In this document: in pieces, positions 27,339 through 36,986 of the stretch
How positions within the stretch are numbered: the first letter of the stretch is position 1
Layout: each line of letters opens with the position of its first letter
Assembly (NCBI RefSeq): GCF_039696035.1
Contig: NZ_CP155567.1
Span: forward strand, 2,475,001 to 2,539,000
Direction of reading: 5' to 3'
DNA from: Microbulbifer sp. SAOS-129_SWC
Lineage (GTDB): Bacteria > Pseudomonadota > Gammaproteobacteria > Pseudomonadales > Cellvibrionaceae
DNA: 64,000 nucleotides
Position numbers and translations under genes: made by a program
Notes under the pieces: generated by a model
The model's input: the letters and a program-made list of their open reading frames with translations, nothing else
Told to the model about the DNA's origin: nothing
Database searches by the model: none

Positions 27339-30251
27339 TTGAACAACGCACACCCCGCTTTTGAACTGGTCATCAGTGCAGAAATCGAATCCCTCGGCGT
27401 GCGCGTGGAGGAATATCGCCACACCACGACCGGCGCGCAACACCTGCATATCGCCGCCGACAACCCGGAGAACGTCTTCCTGGTAGCACTGCGCACCGTA
27501 CCGCAGGATTCCACCGGCGTGGCCCATATTCTCGAGCACACCGCGCTGTGCGGGAGCGACAAATACCCGGTGCGCGATCCCTTCTTCATGATGATCCGGC
27601 GCTCCCTGAACACCTTCATGAACGCCTTCACCAGTTCCGACTGGACCGCCTACCCGTTCGCCAGCCAGAACCGCAAGGACTTCGGCAATCTGCTCGATGT
27701 CTACCTGGACGCGGTGTTCTTCGCGCGCCTCGATCCGCTCGACTTCGCCCAGGAGGGCCACCGCCTGGAGTTCACCGAAATCGACAACCCGGACAGTGAA
27801 CTGGTCTACAAAGGCGTCGTCTACAACGAAATGAAGGGCGCCATGAGCTCGGTCGGCTCGCAGCTGTGGCAGACCCTGAGCAAGTACCTGTTCCCGACCA
27901 CTACCTATCACCACAATTCCGGCGGCGAACCGGCCGATATCCCCAAGCTCACCTACGAGCAGCTGCAGGACTTCTACCGCAGCCACTACCACCCGAGCAA
28001 CGCCATTTTCATGACCTATGGCGATATCGACGCCGCGGAGCACCAGGCGGTGATCGAGGAGAAAGTGCTGCACAAGTTCGAGCCGCTGCACAAGACCATC
28101 GCCGTGGGGCGCGAAGACCACTATCTGGCGCCGGTATCGGTCGAGGAATTCTACCCGGTCAGCGAAGAGGACGGCCTCGAAGAGAAGACCCATATCGTGC
28201 TGTCGTGGCTGATGGGCGATGTCACCGATCTGGAGGAGGCGCTGACTGCCCACCTGCTCGCCGGTGTGCTGCTCGACAACAGCGCCTCGCCGCTGATGAA
28301 GTTACTGGAGACCAGCGATCTCGGCACCTCGCCGTCACCGCTAGTGGGACTGGACGATTCCCAGCGCGAGCTGGTGTTTGTCTGCGGGATCGAAGGCAGT
28401 GAGCGCAACCGTGCCGACGAGTTTGAACAACAGGTGCTGGCGGTGCTCGAGGACGTGGCCGACAACGGCGTACCCTACGAGCAGGTGGCTGCGGCACTGC
28501 ACCAGCTGGAACTGCAACAGCGCGAGATCGGCGGCGACGGCTTCCCCTACGGGCTGCAGCTGATCCTCACCGCGCTCACCGGCGCCACCCACCGCGGCGA
28601 CCCCATCGGCCTGCTCAATATTGACGCGACCCTGGAAAAGCTGCGCGAGCAGATCAAGGATCCGCGCTTTATCGCCGACAAGGCGCGCCACTTGCTGCTG
28701 GACAACCAGCACCGCGTGCGCCTCGTTCTGTCACCGGACGGCAAGCTGGCCGAGCGCCGCGAAGCGGCCGAGAAAGCGCGCCTGGCAGAGATCAAGGCCG
28801 CCCTCAGCGACGGCGAAAAGCAGCAGATCGTGCAGACCGCGCAGGCCCTGCTCGAGCGCCAGCAGCGCGAAGACGACGAATCCATCCTGCCCAAGGTCGG
28901 CGTCGAGGATATCCCGCCGGAGATGCCCCGCGTCGATGGCGAGACCATCGCCGTGGGCCCGCAGAAGCTGACCCGCTACAGTGCCGGCACCAACGGCCTC
29001 GTCTACCAGCAGATGATCTGCGCCCTGCCCGACTTCAGCGAGGAAGAGAAACAGCTGCTGCCTTACTACTGCCAGGTACTGAGCGAAGTGGGCCTCGGCG
29101 ACAAGGACTACCTCGAGGTGCAGCAGTGGCAGGCCAGTGTGGCCGGCGCGCTGCACGGCTTTACCAGCAGCCGCACCGCGATTGACGACCTGCAGGCGCT
29201 GACCGGGCACTTTGTGCTGTCCGGCAAGGCACTGGCCGCCAACCAGGCGCCCCTGACCGAGCTGATGCAGGCCACCCTGGAGCAGGTGCGCTTCGACGAG
29301 CTGCCGCGCATCAAGGAACTGCTGCTGCAGACCCTGGCCCGGCGCGAACAGGGCGTCGTCGGCAGCGGCCATGCGCTGGCCATGGCTGCTGCCAGTGCCG
29401 GCTTCAATCGCGCGGCGTTTGAAAGCCACGCCACCGGCGGGCTGCTCGGCCTGCGCCACCTGAAAGGCCTGGTACACGGGTTTGACAGCGAGGGCAGTCT
29501 CGACACGCTGGCGGAAAAACTGCACACCATCCATCGCAAGATTACCGGCGCCGAGCGCCAATTCCTGCTGGTGGGCGAAGAGGAACGACTGGCGGACTTC
29601 AGCGGTGCGCTGGCGAGCCTGGCCAACGACGCCAGCGGCACTGCCGCCGCGGCCGAAGCACCGTTCGCCACATCGCGCATCCAGGATCTGTGGATCGCCA
29701 ACAGCCAGGTGAATTTCTGTGCCAAGGCCTACCCCACCGTACCCATGAGCCACCCGGATGCCGCACCGCTGTCGGTACTCGGCGGTTTCCTGCGCAACGG
29801 CTTCCTGCACCGCACCATTCGCGAACAGGGCGGCGCCTACGGTGGCGGCGCCAGTCACGACAGCAATATCGGCGTGTTCCGCTTTTACTCCTATCGCGAT
29901 CCGCGTATGGGTGAAACCCTGCAGGACTTCGACGCCTCCATCGACTGGCTGCAGAGCCACAAGCACAAAAGCGAACAGGTCGAAGAGGCCATCCTCGGCG
30001 TGGTCGGCGCGCTGGACAAACCCAGCTCCCCCTCCGGCGAAGCCAAGAAAGCGTTCCACTCGGCGCTGTACGGCCGCACGCACGAGGTACGCGAGGAATT
30101 CCGCCGCCGCGTGGCCCAGGTGCAACTGGAGGATCTGCAGCGGGTCGGCGCCACCTACCTGAAACCGGAGCGCGCCGGCAGTGCCGTAGTCACCGGCGCC
30201 CAGGGCCGCGAGGCCGGGCTCAAACTGGATCTACAGGAAGAAAAACTGTAG
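27339..30251 (+). CDS. M16C zinc metallopeptidase, presequence-protease (PreP) type
   Basis: A 970-residue two-half clamshell peptidase. The inverted zinc motif HxxEH is at 63-67 (VAHILEHTALCGS), with the distal Glu region in VVYNEMKGAMSS and the C-terminal half holding REQGGAYGGGAS. The family degrades unstructured peptides such as signal or transit peptides. The start is a TTG at 27339 preceded by AGGGAG at 8 nt; this gives the same N-terminus (NNAHPAFELV) and length as relatives. The frame stays open far upstream, but that part is antisense to three minus-strand genes. Confidence 0.92.
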   Translation: MNNAHPAFELVISAEIESLGVRVEEYRHTTTGAQHLHIAADNPENVFLVALRTVPQDSTGVAHILEHTALCGSDKYPVRDPFFMMIRRSLNTFMNAFTSSDWTAYPFASQNRKDFGNLLDVYLDAVFFARLDPLDFAQEGHRLEFTEIDNPDSELVYKGVVYNEMKGAMSSVGSQLWQTLSKYLFPTTTYHHNSGGEPADIPKLTYEQLQDFYRSHYHPSNAIFMTYGDIDAAEHQAVIEEKVLHKFEPLHKTIAVGREDHYLAPVSVEEFYPVSEEDGLEEKTHIVLSWLMGDVTDLEEALTAHLLAGVLLDNSASPLMKLLETSDLGTSPSPLVGLDDSQRELVFVCGIEGSERNRADEFEQQVLAVLEDVADNGVPYEQVAAALHQLELQQREIGGDGFPYGLQLILTALTGATHRGDPIGLLNIDATLEKLREQIKDPRFIADKARHLLLDNQHRVRLVLSPDGKLAERREAAEKARLAEIKAALSDGEKQQIVQTAQALLERQQREDDESILPKVGVEDIPPEMPRVDGETIAVGPQKLTRYSAGTNGLVYQQMICALPDFSEEEKQLLPYYCQVLSEVGLGDKDYLEVQQWQASVAGALHGFTSSRTAIDDLQALTGHFVLSGKALAANQAPLTELMQATLEQVRFDELPRIKELLLQTLARREQGVVGSGHALAMAAASAGFNRAAFESHATGGLLGLRHLKGLVHGFDSEGSLDTLAEKLHTIHRKITGAERQFLLVGEEERLADFSGALASLANDASGTAAAAEAPFATSRIQDLWIANSQVNFCAKAYPTVPMSHPDAAPLSVLGGFLRNGFLHRTIREQGGAYGGGASHDSNIGVFRFYSYRDPRMGETLQDFDASIDWLQSHKHKSEQVEEAILGVVGALDKPSSPSGEAKKAFHSALYGRTHEVREEFRRRVAQVQLEDLQRVGATYLKPERAGSAVVTGAQGREAGLKLDLQEEKL

Positions 30252-30267
30252 CGGGGACATCCCCCGC

Positions 30268-30290
30268 GGGAGCGGCCACCGGCCGCTCCC
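30268..30290. repeat. Perfect GC palindrome after the PreP-type gene (REP-like or terminator)
   Basis: GGGAGCGGCC-ACC-GGCCGCTCCC, a 10-bp stem with a 3-nt loop, 17 bp after the stop. No T run follows. It probably insulates the peptidase gene from cmoA. Confidence 0.55.
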
Positions 30291-30322
30291 GACCTTGACT
30301 GTATTGAGATGAACAAGCATCA

Positions 30323-31066
30323 ATGAGTAAACGCGACAACATCTATGCCAACCCGCTCGGCGACGTAGCCGGGTTCCAGTTCGACCAGTCGGTGGTCGAG
30401 GTTTTTCCCGACATGATCCAGCGCTCGGTGCCCGGCTACACCACCATTGTGGCCATGATCGGCACCCTGGCGGAACGCTACGCCCAGGCCGGCAGCCGCT
30501 GTTACGACCTGGGCAGCTCGCTGTGCGCAGCCACTTTGGCGATGCGCCATCGCATTCCGGCTGCGGACTGCGAGATTGTCGCCGTGGACAACTCGCCGGC
30601 GATGGTGGAACGGGCGCGCACGGTGCTCGCGGCAGACAGCGGCCAGATTCCGGTACAGCTGGTCTGCGACGACCTGCAGCAGGTGGCGATTGAAAATGCC
30701 TCGGTCGTGGTGCTGAACTTCACCCTGCAGTTTATTCCGGTGGAGCAGCGCCGCGAGATCCTGCAGAGAATCTGCGACGGTCTGCGCCCCGGCGGCGTGC
30801 TGATCCTGTCGGAAAAAGTGGCCTTCGCCGATACCGCCCACCAGGAGTTGATGATCGACCTGCACCACGCCTTCAAGCGCGCCAATGGTTACAGCGAGCT
30901 GGAAGTGGCACAGAAGCGCGCTTCGCTGGAAAACGTACTGATCCCGGAAACCCTCGACACCCACCGCGAACGCCTCAAGGGCGTCGGCTTCGGCAGTGTC
31001 GATGTCTGGTTCCAGTGTTTTAATTTCGCCTCCCTGATCGCCATCAAGCCCCGAGGCGAACAATGA
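30323..31066 (+). CDS. cmoA: Carboxy-S-adenosyl-L-methionine synthase
   Basis: Makes carboxy-SAM from SAM and prephenate, the donor used by CmoB. The 247-residue protein shows the CmoA N-terminus ([35 protein letters not shown]), SAM-binding [15 protein letters not shown], and [10 protein letters not shown]. Its stop overlaps the cmoB start (ATGA), the usual cmoAB arrangement. Confidence 0.97.
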   Translation: MSKRDNIYANPLGDVAGFQFDQSVVEVFPDMIQRSVPGYTTIVAMIGTLAERYAQAGSRCYDLGSSLCAATLAMRHRIPAADCEIVAVDNSPAMVERARTVLAADSGQIPVQLVCDDLQQVAIENASVVVLNFTLQFIPVEQRREILQRICDGLRPGGVLILSEKVAFADTAHQELMIDLHHAFKRANGYSELEVAQKRASLENVLIPETLDTHRERLKGVGFGSVDVWFQCFNFASLIAIKPRGEQ

Positions 31067-32034
31067 TTGATTACACGCAACTCTACGCCGGCCTGCAGCA
31101 TGTGCCGGCACTGCGGCAATGGCTGGCGCAATTGCCGGGCCAGGTGGCCGAGGGGCTGAGTCCGCACCGCTGGGGCGACCTCCCCGACTGGCGCGCCGCG
31201 TTGCAGGCCCTGCCGGACATCCCTCACGGCGTAGTAGAGCTGGAAGACAGAGTACGCGTCAGCGGTGACATCACCGCGCAGCAGCGCAGACAACTGGAAA
31301 CCCAGCTGCGCCAACTGCACCCGTGGCGCAAGGGGCCGTGGGAAATCTTTGACCTGTTTATCGATACCGAGTGGCGTTCCGACTGGAAGTGGGAGCGGCT
31401 GCTGCCACACCTGGAACCGCTGCAAAACCGGCTGGTGCTCGACGTCGGCTGCGGCAATGGCTACCACTGCTGGCGCAGCTATGGCGCCGGTGCGCGGCGC
31501 GTACTGGGCATAGATCCATCAGCCAAATTCGTCGCCCAGTTCTATGCACTGAAAAAGTATCTCGGCAGTGACGCGCCGGTGGATCTGCTGCCGCTGGGGA
31601 TCGAGGCCCTGCCGGAAAACCTGCGCGCCTTCGACACCACTTTCTCCATGGGCGTGCTCTACCACCGCCGCTCGCCGATGGACCATCTGCGCGAACTGCG
31701 CGACACGCTGCGCCCTGGCGGCCAACTGGTGCTCGAAACCCTGGTGATCGACGGCGGCGTCGGAGAGTGCCTGGTGCCCGAGGGACGCTACGCCAAAATG
31801 CGCAATGTCTGGTTTATTCCCAGCAGCGCCACACTGGAAAGCTGGCTGCGCAAATGCGGTTTCGAGCAGCCGCGCACGGTCAACCTCGACACCACCAGCC
31901 TCGGCGAGCAGCGCCGTACGGAGTGGATGCATTTCGAGTCCCTCGCCGACTTCCTGGACCCCGAGTCACCGGATCGCACGGTGGAAGGTCACCCCGCGCC
32001 CAAACGGGCCCTTCTGGTCGCGACAGCGCCATAG
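31063..32034 (+). CDS. cmoB: tRNA U34 carboxymethyltransferase
   Basis: Transfers a carboxymethyl group from carboxy-SAM to ho5U34 of tRNA, giving cmo5U. 323 residues, with [17 protein letters not shown], motif [21 protein letters not shown], and [20 protein letters not shown]. Translationally coupled to cmoA by a 4-nt overlap. cmoM, the following methylation step, is encoded at 25.3 kb. Confidence 0.97.
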   Translation: MIDYTQLYAGLQHVPALRQWLAQLPGQVAEGLSPHRWGDLPDWRAALQALPDIPHGVVELEDRVRVSGDITAQQRRQLETQLRQLHPWRKGPWEIFDLFIDTEWRSDWKWERLLPHLEPLQNRLVLDVGCGNGYHCWRSYGAGARRVLGIDPSAKFVAQFYALKKYLGSDAPVDLLPLGIEALPENLRAFDTTFSMGVLYHRRSPMDHLRELRDTLRPGGQLVLETLVIDGGVGECLVPEGRYAKMRNVWFIPSSATLESWLRKCGFEQPRTVNLDTTSLGEQRRTEWMHFESLADFLDPESPDRTVEGHPAPKRALLVATAP

Positions 32035-32066
32035 CTTCTGTGCCACAAGCGCGCTAAACCTGCAAA

Positions 32067-32107
32067 AATCCCGGCAAAAACCATTTTGGAAGAATTTTGT
32101 CGGGATT
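32067..32107. repeat. Imperfect 13-bp inverted repeat between cmoB and sdaA
   Basis: AATCCCGGCAAAA (32067-32079) pairs with TTTTGTCGGGATT (32095-32107), one G-T wobble, with a 15-nt loop. It could terminate cmoB or form part of the sdaA leader. No glycine-type riboswitch core was found in this 211-bp space. Confidence 0.5.
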
Positions 32108-32245
32108 GGCGGCGGGATACTTGAACAGCGCGCTTTTCTTGGCAAAGTCCGCCCCCAAATGGTGCGACTCCTCCACCACAAACGATTCTACCGGTAGGCA
32201 CGGGCTGCGGCCGTCCCTACACTGTCTTCGGGCCAGAGTAATTCT

Positions 32246-33631
32246 ATGAGCATCAGCGTATTCGAACTCTTCAAGGTCGGTGTCGGCCCCTCCAGCTCCC
32301 ACACGGTGGGCCCGATGGTGGCCGCACGGCAATTCGTGCAGGACCTCCGCGAGCAGCACAAGCTGGCGCAGACCGATCGCGTTGAGGTACACCTGTACGG
32401 CTCCCTGGCCCTGACCGGTATCGGTCACGGCACCGACATGGCCGTGCTGATGGGCCTGCTCGGTGAAGCCCCCGATACCATCGATGTGGATACCATCGAC
32501 GACAAACTGGAACAGATCGCGCAGAACGCATCACTGAATCTCGCCAGCGATCACGCGATCGAATTCAATCGCGAACGCGACCTGCAGTTCCACAATGACG
32601 AATTCCTGCCCCAGCACGCCAACGGCATGACCTGCCGTGCCTTCGACGGCGAAACACTGCTGTTCGAGCGCAGCTACTTTTCCATCGGCGGCGGCTTCGT
32701 ACTGTCGGAAGAGGATTTCGCCCACAAGGAACAGATCGCCACACTGCTGCCCTACGATTTCAGTTCCGCGGAAGAACTGATGAACCTGTGCGAGCGCCAT
32801 GGCTGGACCATTGCCGAGCTGGCGATGGCCAACGAAAAAGCGTTTCACACCGAAGCGGAGGTCAAAGCAATGCTGTGGCATATCTGGCAGGTCATGGACG
32901 CCTCGATCCAGCGCGGCTGTCGCCAGCACGGCACCCTGCCCGGCGGCCTGAAGGTGCGCCGCCGCGCCGCAGAGCTCTACCGCGAACTCAGCAAGCAGTC
33001 GGAAGAGGAGCGCCGTAACGGCCTCGCCATTCTCGACTGGGTAAGCCTGTACGCGCTCGCGGTCAACGAAGAAAACGCAGCCCGCGGCCGTATCGTCACC
33101 GCGCCGACCAATGGCGCCGCCGGCGTGATTCCCGCCGCCATCGCCTACTACGTCGACTTCGTCCACGACCCGGACATCCACGGCGACCTGAAAGACCAGG
33201 TGGTGAAATTCCTGCTCACCGCCGGCGCCATCGGCATGCTGTTCAAGAAGAATGCCTCCATCTCCGCCGCCGAAGTGGGCTGCCAGGGGGAAATCGGCGT
33301 GGCCTGCTCCATGGCCTCCGCCGGCCTGGCCGCAGTCCAGGGCGGCAGCAACCAGCAGATCGAAAATGCCGCCGAGATCGGCATGGAACACAACCTCGGC
33401 CTGACCTGCGATCCCATCGGCGGCCTGGTACAGGTGCCGTGTATCGAGCGCAACACCATGGGCGCGGTCAAGGCCATCAACGCCGCGCGCCTCGCCCTGC
33501 GCGGCGACGGCGCCCATATCGTACCGCTCGACAGCGTCATCGAAACCATGCGCCAGACCGGTATCGATATGCAGAGCAAGTACAAGGAAACCTCCCAGGG
33601 CGGGCTCGCGGTCAACGCGGTCAACTGCTGA
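32246..33631 (+). CDS. sdaA: L-serine ammonia-lyase (single chain, Fe-S)
   Basis: Deaminates L-serine to pyruvate and ammonia using a [4Fe-4S] cluster. The 461-residue protein joins the beta ([22 protein letters not shown]) and alpha ([15 protein letters not shown]) parts. Cluster-binding cysteines are in the CSMASAG and TCDPIGG segments, and the last residue is also Cys, as in SdaA/SdaB. No partner gene is adjacent. Just after it lies the tandem repeat block. Confidence 0.96.
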   Translation: MSISVFELFKVGVGPSSSHTVGPMVAARQFVQDLREQHKLAQTDRVEVHLYGSLALTGIGHGTDMAVLMGLLGEAPDTIDVDTIDDKLEQIAQNASLNLASDHAIEFNRERDLQFHNDEFLPQHANGMTCRAFDGETLLFERSYFSIGGGFVLSEEDFAHKEQIATLLPYDFSSAEELMNLCERHGWTIAELAMANEKAFHTEAEVKAMLWHIWQVMDASIQRGCRQHGTLPGGLKVRRRAAELYRELSKQSEEERRNGLAILDWVSLYALAVNEENAARGRIVTAPTNGAAGVIPAAIAYYVDFVHDPDIHGDLKDQVVKFLLTAGAIGMLFKKNASISAAEVGCQGEIGVACSMASAGLAAVQGGSNQQIENAAEIGMEHNLGLTCDPIGGLVQVPCIERNTMGAVKAINAARLALRGDGAHIVPLDSVIETMRQTGIDMQSKYKETSQGGLAVNAVNC

Positions 33632-33646
33632 TCGGGCTTCCACGTA

Positions 33647-34137
33647 GTGGTGCGCACGGCGCACCCTGCGGCTGCAGTTCGAAAAAATTGCGAAGCCCAA
33701 TGCGCGGGCGGTGATGCCGGGAAGCGTTTGAGAAAAGCGCCAGCGGCCGACTGTTAGACCGATCAGGCTGTTGAACAAACGGTTACCGGCAGCGACACCG
33801 CCAACGAACCGTCTACAGAACCCCGACGGCGTGCACGGCGTTCCCCAACGGTACCAGCTCGAAAAATTCACGAAATCCGATGCGCAGGCGGCGATGCCGG
33901 GAACCGTTTGAGAAACGGTTGCCGATCAGGCTGTTGAACAAACGGTTACCGGCAGCGGCGCCGCCACCGATCCATTCAGGAACTTTCGGTGGTGCACACG
34001 GCGCACCCTACAATTGCAGATCTAAGGAACCACAGAGCCAGATGTGAAGGCGGCGATGCGCGGAACCGTTTGAGCAACGATTGCCGATCAGGCTGTTGAA
34101 CAAACGGTTACCGGCAGCGGCGCCGCCACCCACGCCG
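33647..34137. repeat. Three tandem imperfect repeats, period 162-163 bp
   Basis: Units start near 33647, 33825 and 33988. Each opens with a GGTGCGCACGGCGCACC-like palindrome, then a GCGG(C/T)GATGC(C/G)(G/C)GGAA(C/G)CGTTTGAG segment. Each ends with the almost invariant GATCAGGCTGTTGAACAA plus ACGGTTACCGGCAGCG, beginning at 33761, 33924 and 34086. Unit 2 contains a perfect hairpin, AACCGTTT-GAG-AAACGGTT. No credible gene lies here. Conservation is strongest in the 3' half of each unit. Confidence 0.88.
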
Positions 34138-34187
34138 CTACAGAGTGACCAGCCAGCGCCGTAACAGCGAAAAGTGTTGGCCCGCAG

Positions 34188-35000
34188 TCACCCCGGCACA
34201 CCGTGTTTGGTGTAGATATCAAAGCGCCCCGACTTGCCTGCCAGCTCCAGCGCCGGCTTTTGCCCGGCCAGATAAGGCGCACCCTTGGGGCGTTTGACCA
34301 CCACGCGGTAATAGCAGGCCGCCAGCGCCGGCGCGAGCAGCGCGTCCGCATCTTCATCTGCGCCCACCAGCGCATGAAAAGCCGCCATGTCTTTTTTCAC
34401 CTTGGCACTCTTGCCCCGCTCCGGGAACATCGGATCCAGGTAAACCACCGGCTGCGATTCCGGCGCCTGCCGGGCCAGCCACTGCGCCGCCGGCTCCAGC
34501 GACTCCTCCAGCACCAGGCGCGCAGCGATCGCCGTCAGCTCCGTATCGTCCGCAGCCGCACGCCGCAGCCACTGCAGACCGTCGTCGAGCAGCGCGCGCA
34601 CTACCGGATTGCGCTCGAGCATTGTCACTTCGCAACCGAGCGAAGCCAGCACAAAGGCATCGCGCCCCAGCCCCGCCGTGGCATCCAGTACGCGCGGATA
34701 AAAACCCCCGCGCAAACCCACCGCCTTGGCGATTGACTGGCCCTTGCCACCGCCGTATTTGCGCCGGTGCGCCGCCACTCCCGAGACAAAATCCACCGCG
34801 ACCGGGCCCGGCGCACCGCGCCCGGTGGCGCACAGCTGCAGCCGCTCGCCGAGCTCCAGAACGTAGGCCGGTGCATCCAGATGCTTGGGAGAGAGATCGC
34901 CGAGAAACGGCAGTTGTAATTCTGTCGCCAGGGCTTCAGCGGCCACCGCAAAGGGTTCCGCCGCGACTACGGCCAGGCGCTTGGCCAGGGGAATTTCCAC
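34188..35000 (-). CDS. rsmJ: 16S rRNA (guanine1516-N2)-methyltransferase
   Basis: RsmJ-family rRNA methyltransferase (270 residues). Motifs: [29 protein letters not shown]-binding [20 protein letters not shown], catalytic-loop-like YLDPMFPER, and [14 protein letters not shown]. The ATG at 35000 gives the expected length. It lies 32 bp after the SpoIIAA-like gene on the same strand. Its 3' side faces the tandem repeat block. Confidence 0.93.
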   Translation of the reverse strand: MEIPLAKRLAVVAAEPFAVAAEALATELQLPFLGDLSPKHLDAPAYVLELGERLQLCATGRGAPGPVAVDFVSGVAAHRRKYGGGKGQSIAKAVGLRGGFYPRVLDATAGLGRDAFVLASLGCEVTMLERNPVVRALLDDGLQWLRRAAADDTELTAIAARLVLEESLEPAAQWLARQAPESQPVVYLDPMFPERGKSAKVKKDMAAFHALVGADEDADALLAPALAACYYRVVVKRPKGAPYLAGQKPALELAGKSGRFDIYTKHGVPG

Positions 35001-35032
35001 ATCGAATCCGTCGTGACTGTTTCACGCGGATG

Positions 35033-35401
35033 CTAACCCGGCGCGCCCAGCCATTCCAGCGCCTCGCGCCGCTCATCAACGGCAAACGGACGCACCTCGG
35101 CACCCACAAAGTGATTGACCAACTGCGGCATGAACGCGAGCAGCGAGCGATCGGCAATCACGGCGACCTTGTGAATATGACGGTGCTGATCGCGGGTAAA
35201 GCGGCAGTAATCGAGCATTTCGGCAAATTGATCCCAGTGCCGGAAGTGCCCCGTATCGATCAATAGCCCCAGCAGGCGCCCGTGTGTCACAAGGACAGGA
35301 TTCACCTGCCCCGCAAGAATGGCAAAATCCTCGCGACTCAAGGGATCCCGAGGCTGCATTTCGAGAACCTGATGTTCCCGGTACCAGTGGTGTTCAATCA
35401 T
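35033..35401 (-). CDS. SpoIIAA-like (STAS-fold) protein
   Basis: A 122-residue SpoIIAA-like family protein with alternating beta/alpha pattern (LSREDFAILAGQVNPVLVTHGRLLGLLIDTGHFRHWDQFAEML; HIHKVAVIADRSLLAFMP). Bacterial members are small lipid- or ligand-binding STAS-like proteins of unclear role. It is upstream of rsmJ and may be co-transcribed. Confidence 0.85.
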   Translation of the reverse strand: MIEHHWYREHQVLEMQPRDPLSREDFAILAGQVNPVLVTHGRLLGLLIDTGHFRHWDQFAEMLDYCRFTRDQHRHIHKVAVIADRSLLAFMPQLVNHFVGAEVRPFAVDERREALEWLGAPG

Positions 35402-35417
35402 CGGACTCAGCTACAAA

Positions 35418-35432
35418 CAGGCTGCTGAAAAA
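35418..35432. repeat. Copy of dispersed CAGGYTGYTGAAMAA motif
   Basis: CAGGCTGCTGAAAAA, 17 bp upstream of the SpoIIAA-like start codon. It matches the copies at 4238 and in the tandem repeat units. Confidence 0.5.
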
Positions 35433-35513
35433 ACTGGCCCAGCCTATATAACAAGGCGGGAGCCGCCCTCAAGGCAGCCCCCGGCCCCCAATCGCCAGTG
35501 GGGAAAACGAAAC

Positions 35514-35975
35514 TCAGTTCTGTGGTTCGTCGTCTTTGCCCTTCATCTTGTCCATCGCATCTTCGGCCGCATCCTTGGTGGCTTCACCGGCATCTTTCAC
35601 CGCTTCACCCGCCTTTTTAGCCGCTTTGTCGACTTCCTCACCCGCTTGTTCCGCGGCCCCTTTCATGGTGTCACCCATGTCTTTGGCCGCGTCTTTACTC
35701 TTGTCCATCATGTTGTCCTGGCTACCGGGCGGTGTGGTATCCGGCTGGTCGCTCTGCATGTTGGAATCCGGCTCGTCTCCCATCTGGTCGGGAGGCGTCG
35801 ACATCTCCTCTTCGGACTGGTTCTGGTTTTGGTTCTGATCCTGGTTTTGCATGTTCTCGCTCTTCGGCTTCTCGAGCGACTTGTATGCATCCTTGGCCTC
35901 GTGATGACCACCGCGAGACATGAAGTAACCAATAATCAGCAGCAAAATAATCAGTGGAAGCAGTAGCTTTTTCAT
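35514..35975 (-). CDS. Membrane-anchored, low-complexity acidic/amphipathic helical protein
   Basis: 153 residues from the ATG at 35975, which has AAGGTGG 7 nt upstream. One N-terminal membrane helix (LLLPLIILLLIIGYF) is followed by a Gln/Asn run (NQDQNQNQNQ), an acidic Pro-rich linker, and a C-terminal series of KDAAxD/AxxxMKG-like 11-residue repeats (about 95-145). These resemble YtxH/LEA-type amphipathic helices. Probably a periplasmic or stress-related protein; no enzyme motif. I do not recognise a named family. Confidence 0.7.
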   Translation of the reverse strand: MKKLLLPLIILLLIIGYFMSRGGHHEAKDAYKSLEKPKSENMQNQDQNQNQNQSEEEMSTPPDQMGDEPDSNMQSDQPDTTPPGSQDNMMDKSKDAAKDMGDTMKGAAEQAGEEVDKAAKKAGEAVKDAGEATKDAAEDAMDKMKGKDDEPQN

Positions 35976-36301
35976 AAACCCACCTTGTGACCCCTGGCTG
36001 TTGCAGAATTTGAGATACAGAGAGCAGTATGCCCACCTGCCGCTCCATGGCACCAAGCGATTCTTCACCATCTGAAACTTTACAGAAGAAGTTGACGCCA
36101 ATATTGATAAGAATAACCCGCCAATGGGGTTCTTCAAGGAACATTATTCCTCTACGCCAGTATGGATTGCTGTAAAAAAGGAGATTGTTAGAGCGGCAGG
36201 TTTTATGCCGCAGAGCGGCAGCAGCTCTCAATGATCAAAGGAGAGAGCACAGGGGGACGGCAGCGATGCTGAAATTGCTGATCGCCGCCGGGTAGAGGGA
36301 T
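35976..36301. other. 326-bp intergenic region, no gene seen
   Basis: Upstream region of the low-complexity protein, lower in GC than its surroundings. I see no palindrome, RNA or coding signal that I can support. Confidence 0.45.
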
Positions 36302-36778
36302 TCAGCCCGGTTGTTGGATCTGCTTGATTCGGGCCACCAGCGGGCCCGCCTCGGATTCCGGCACCGCCGCCTTGCAGCTGTGCAGTTGCAGGCGACCAAA
36401 GCTGTCGGGGCTGGCGAAAATCAGGTAGCGGCCGCCCTTTTTCAGCTTTATTTCACAGGCATCGAGCCCCAGGCGGAACGCGATCAGGCGGTTGGCCTCG
36501 CCCTTCCAGACCTGCCGCGAGACGGCGGAATAGACATAGCCAAGTATCGCCGTCATGCCCGGTTCCGACAGGGCGTTGTCGACATCGCGGTGGACCCCGG
36601 CAATCTGCACCTCGGCCACCAGATCGGCGGCGGCGTAGCGGGCACCGAGATCGTCCTCGCCCACCTCGGCGCTCTGCGCCGCTGCGGGTGTTTCATCGGC
36701 AAGTGGCGCCAAACTGCAGGCCCAGCCCAGCAGTAGGCCCGCGGCCACACAGCCGGATCGCATCCAAGCCTTGTTCAT
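36302..36778 (-). CDS. Secreted or lipoprotein of unknown function, NTR/TIMP-like pattern
   Basis: 158 residues. The hydrophobic leader ends LGWAC (C21), which could be a lipobox or simply a signal peptide. The remainder has SRQVWKGEANRLIAFRLGLDACEIKLKKGGRYLIFASP and GRLQLHSCKA. The Cys spacing and the W-K-G / G-x-x-YL-I-F pattern recall the OB-fold NTR (tissue-inhibitor-like) domain. That assignment is tentative. It stands alone between two envelope-protein genes on the same strand. Confidence 0.6.
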   Translation of the reverse strand: MNKAWMRSGCVAAGLLLGWACSLAPLADETPAAAQSAEVGEDDLGARYAAADLVAEVQIAGVHRDVDNALSEPGMTAILGYVYSAVSRQVWKGEANRLIAFRLGLDACEIKLKKGGRYLIFASPDSFGRLQLHSCKAAVPESEAGPLVARIKQIQQPG

Positions 36779-36881
36779 CTCGCTTCTCTCCCGTTTGCCA
36801 TTTTCCCTGTCCTTGTCCGTGCCTGCTGCCCGCGCTCGTAATCACGCTGGCGTCGCCACAAAATATTGGCGCCGACACAAA

Positions 36882-36905
36882 AAAAGGGCACCGCAGTGCC
36901 CTTTT
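36882..36905 (-). terminator. Rho-independent terminator of the OmpA-like lipoprotein gene
   Basis: AAAAGGGCAC-CGCA-GTGCCCTTTT, a 10-bp stem and tetraloop. On the minus strand it is followed by a run of T, and it lies 82 bp after the OmpA-like stop. Confidence 0.85.
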
Positions 36906-36986
36906 CTCTTCACCGGATTGGATACCGGTTGTCGGGCCCGCGATCCCCGTCAGTGCGGGGGCGTGGACCCTGCCGTTTGTCTCATA

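Noticed and set aside
33647..34137. CRISPR array
   Set aside because: The period is 162 bp with diverged units and no short identical repeats or unique spacers, and no cas genes are present.
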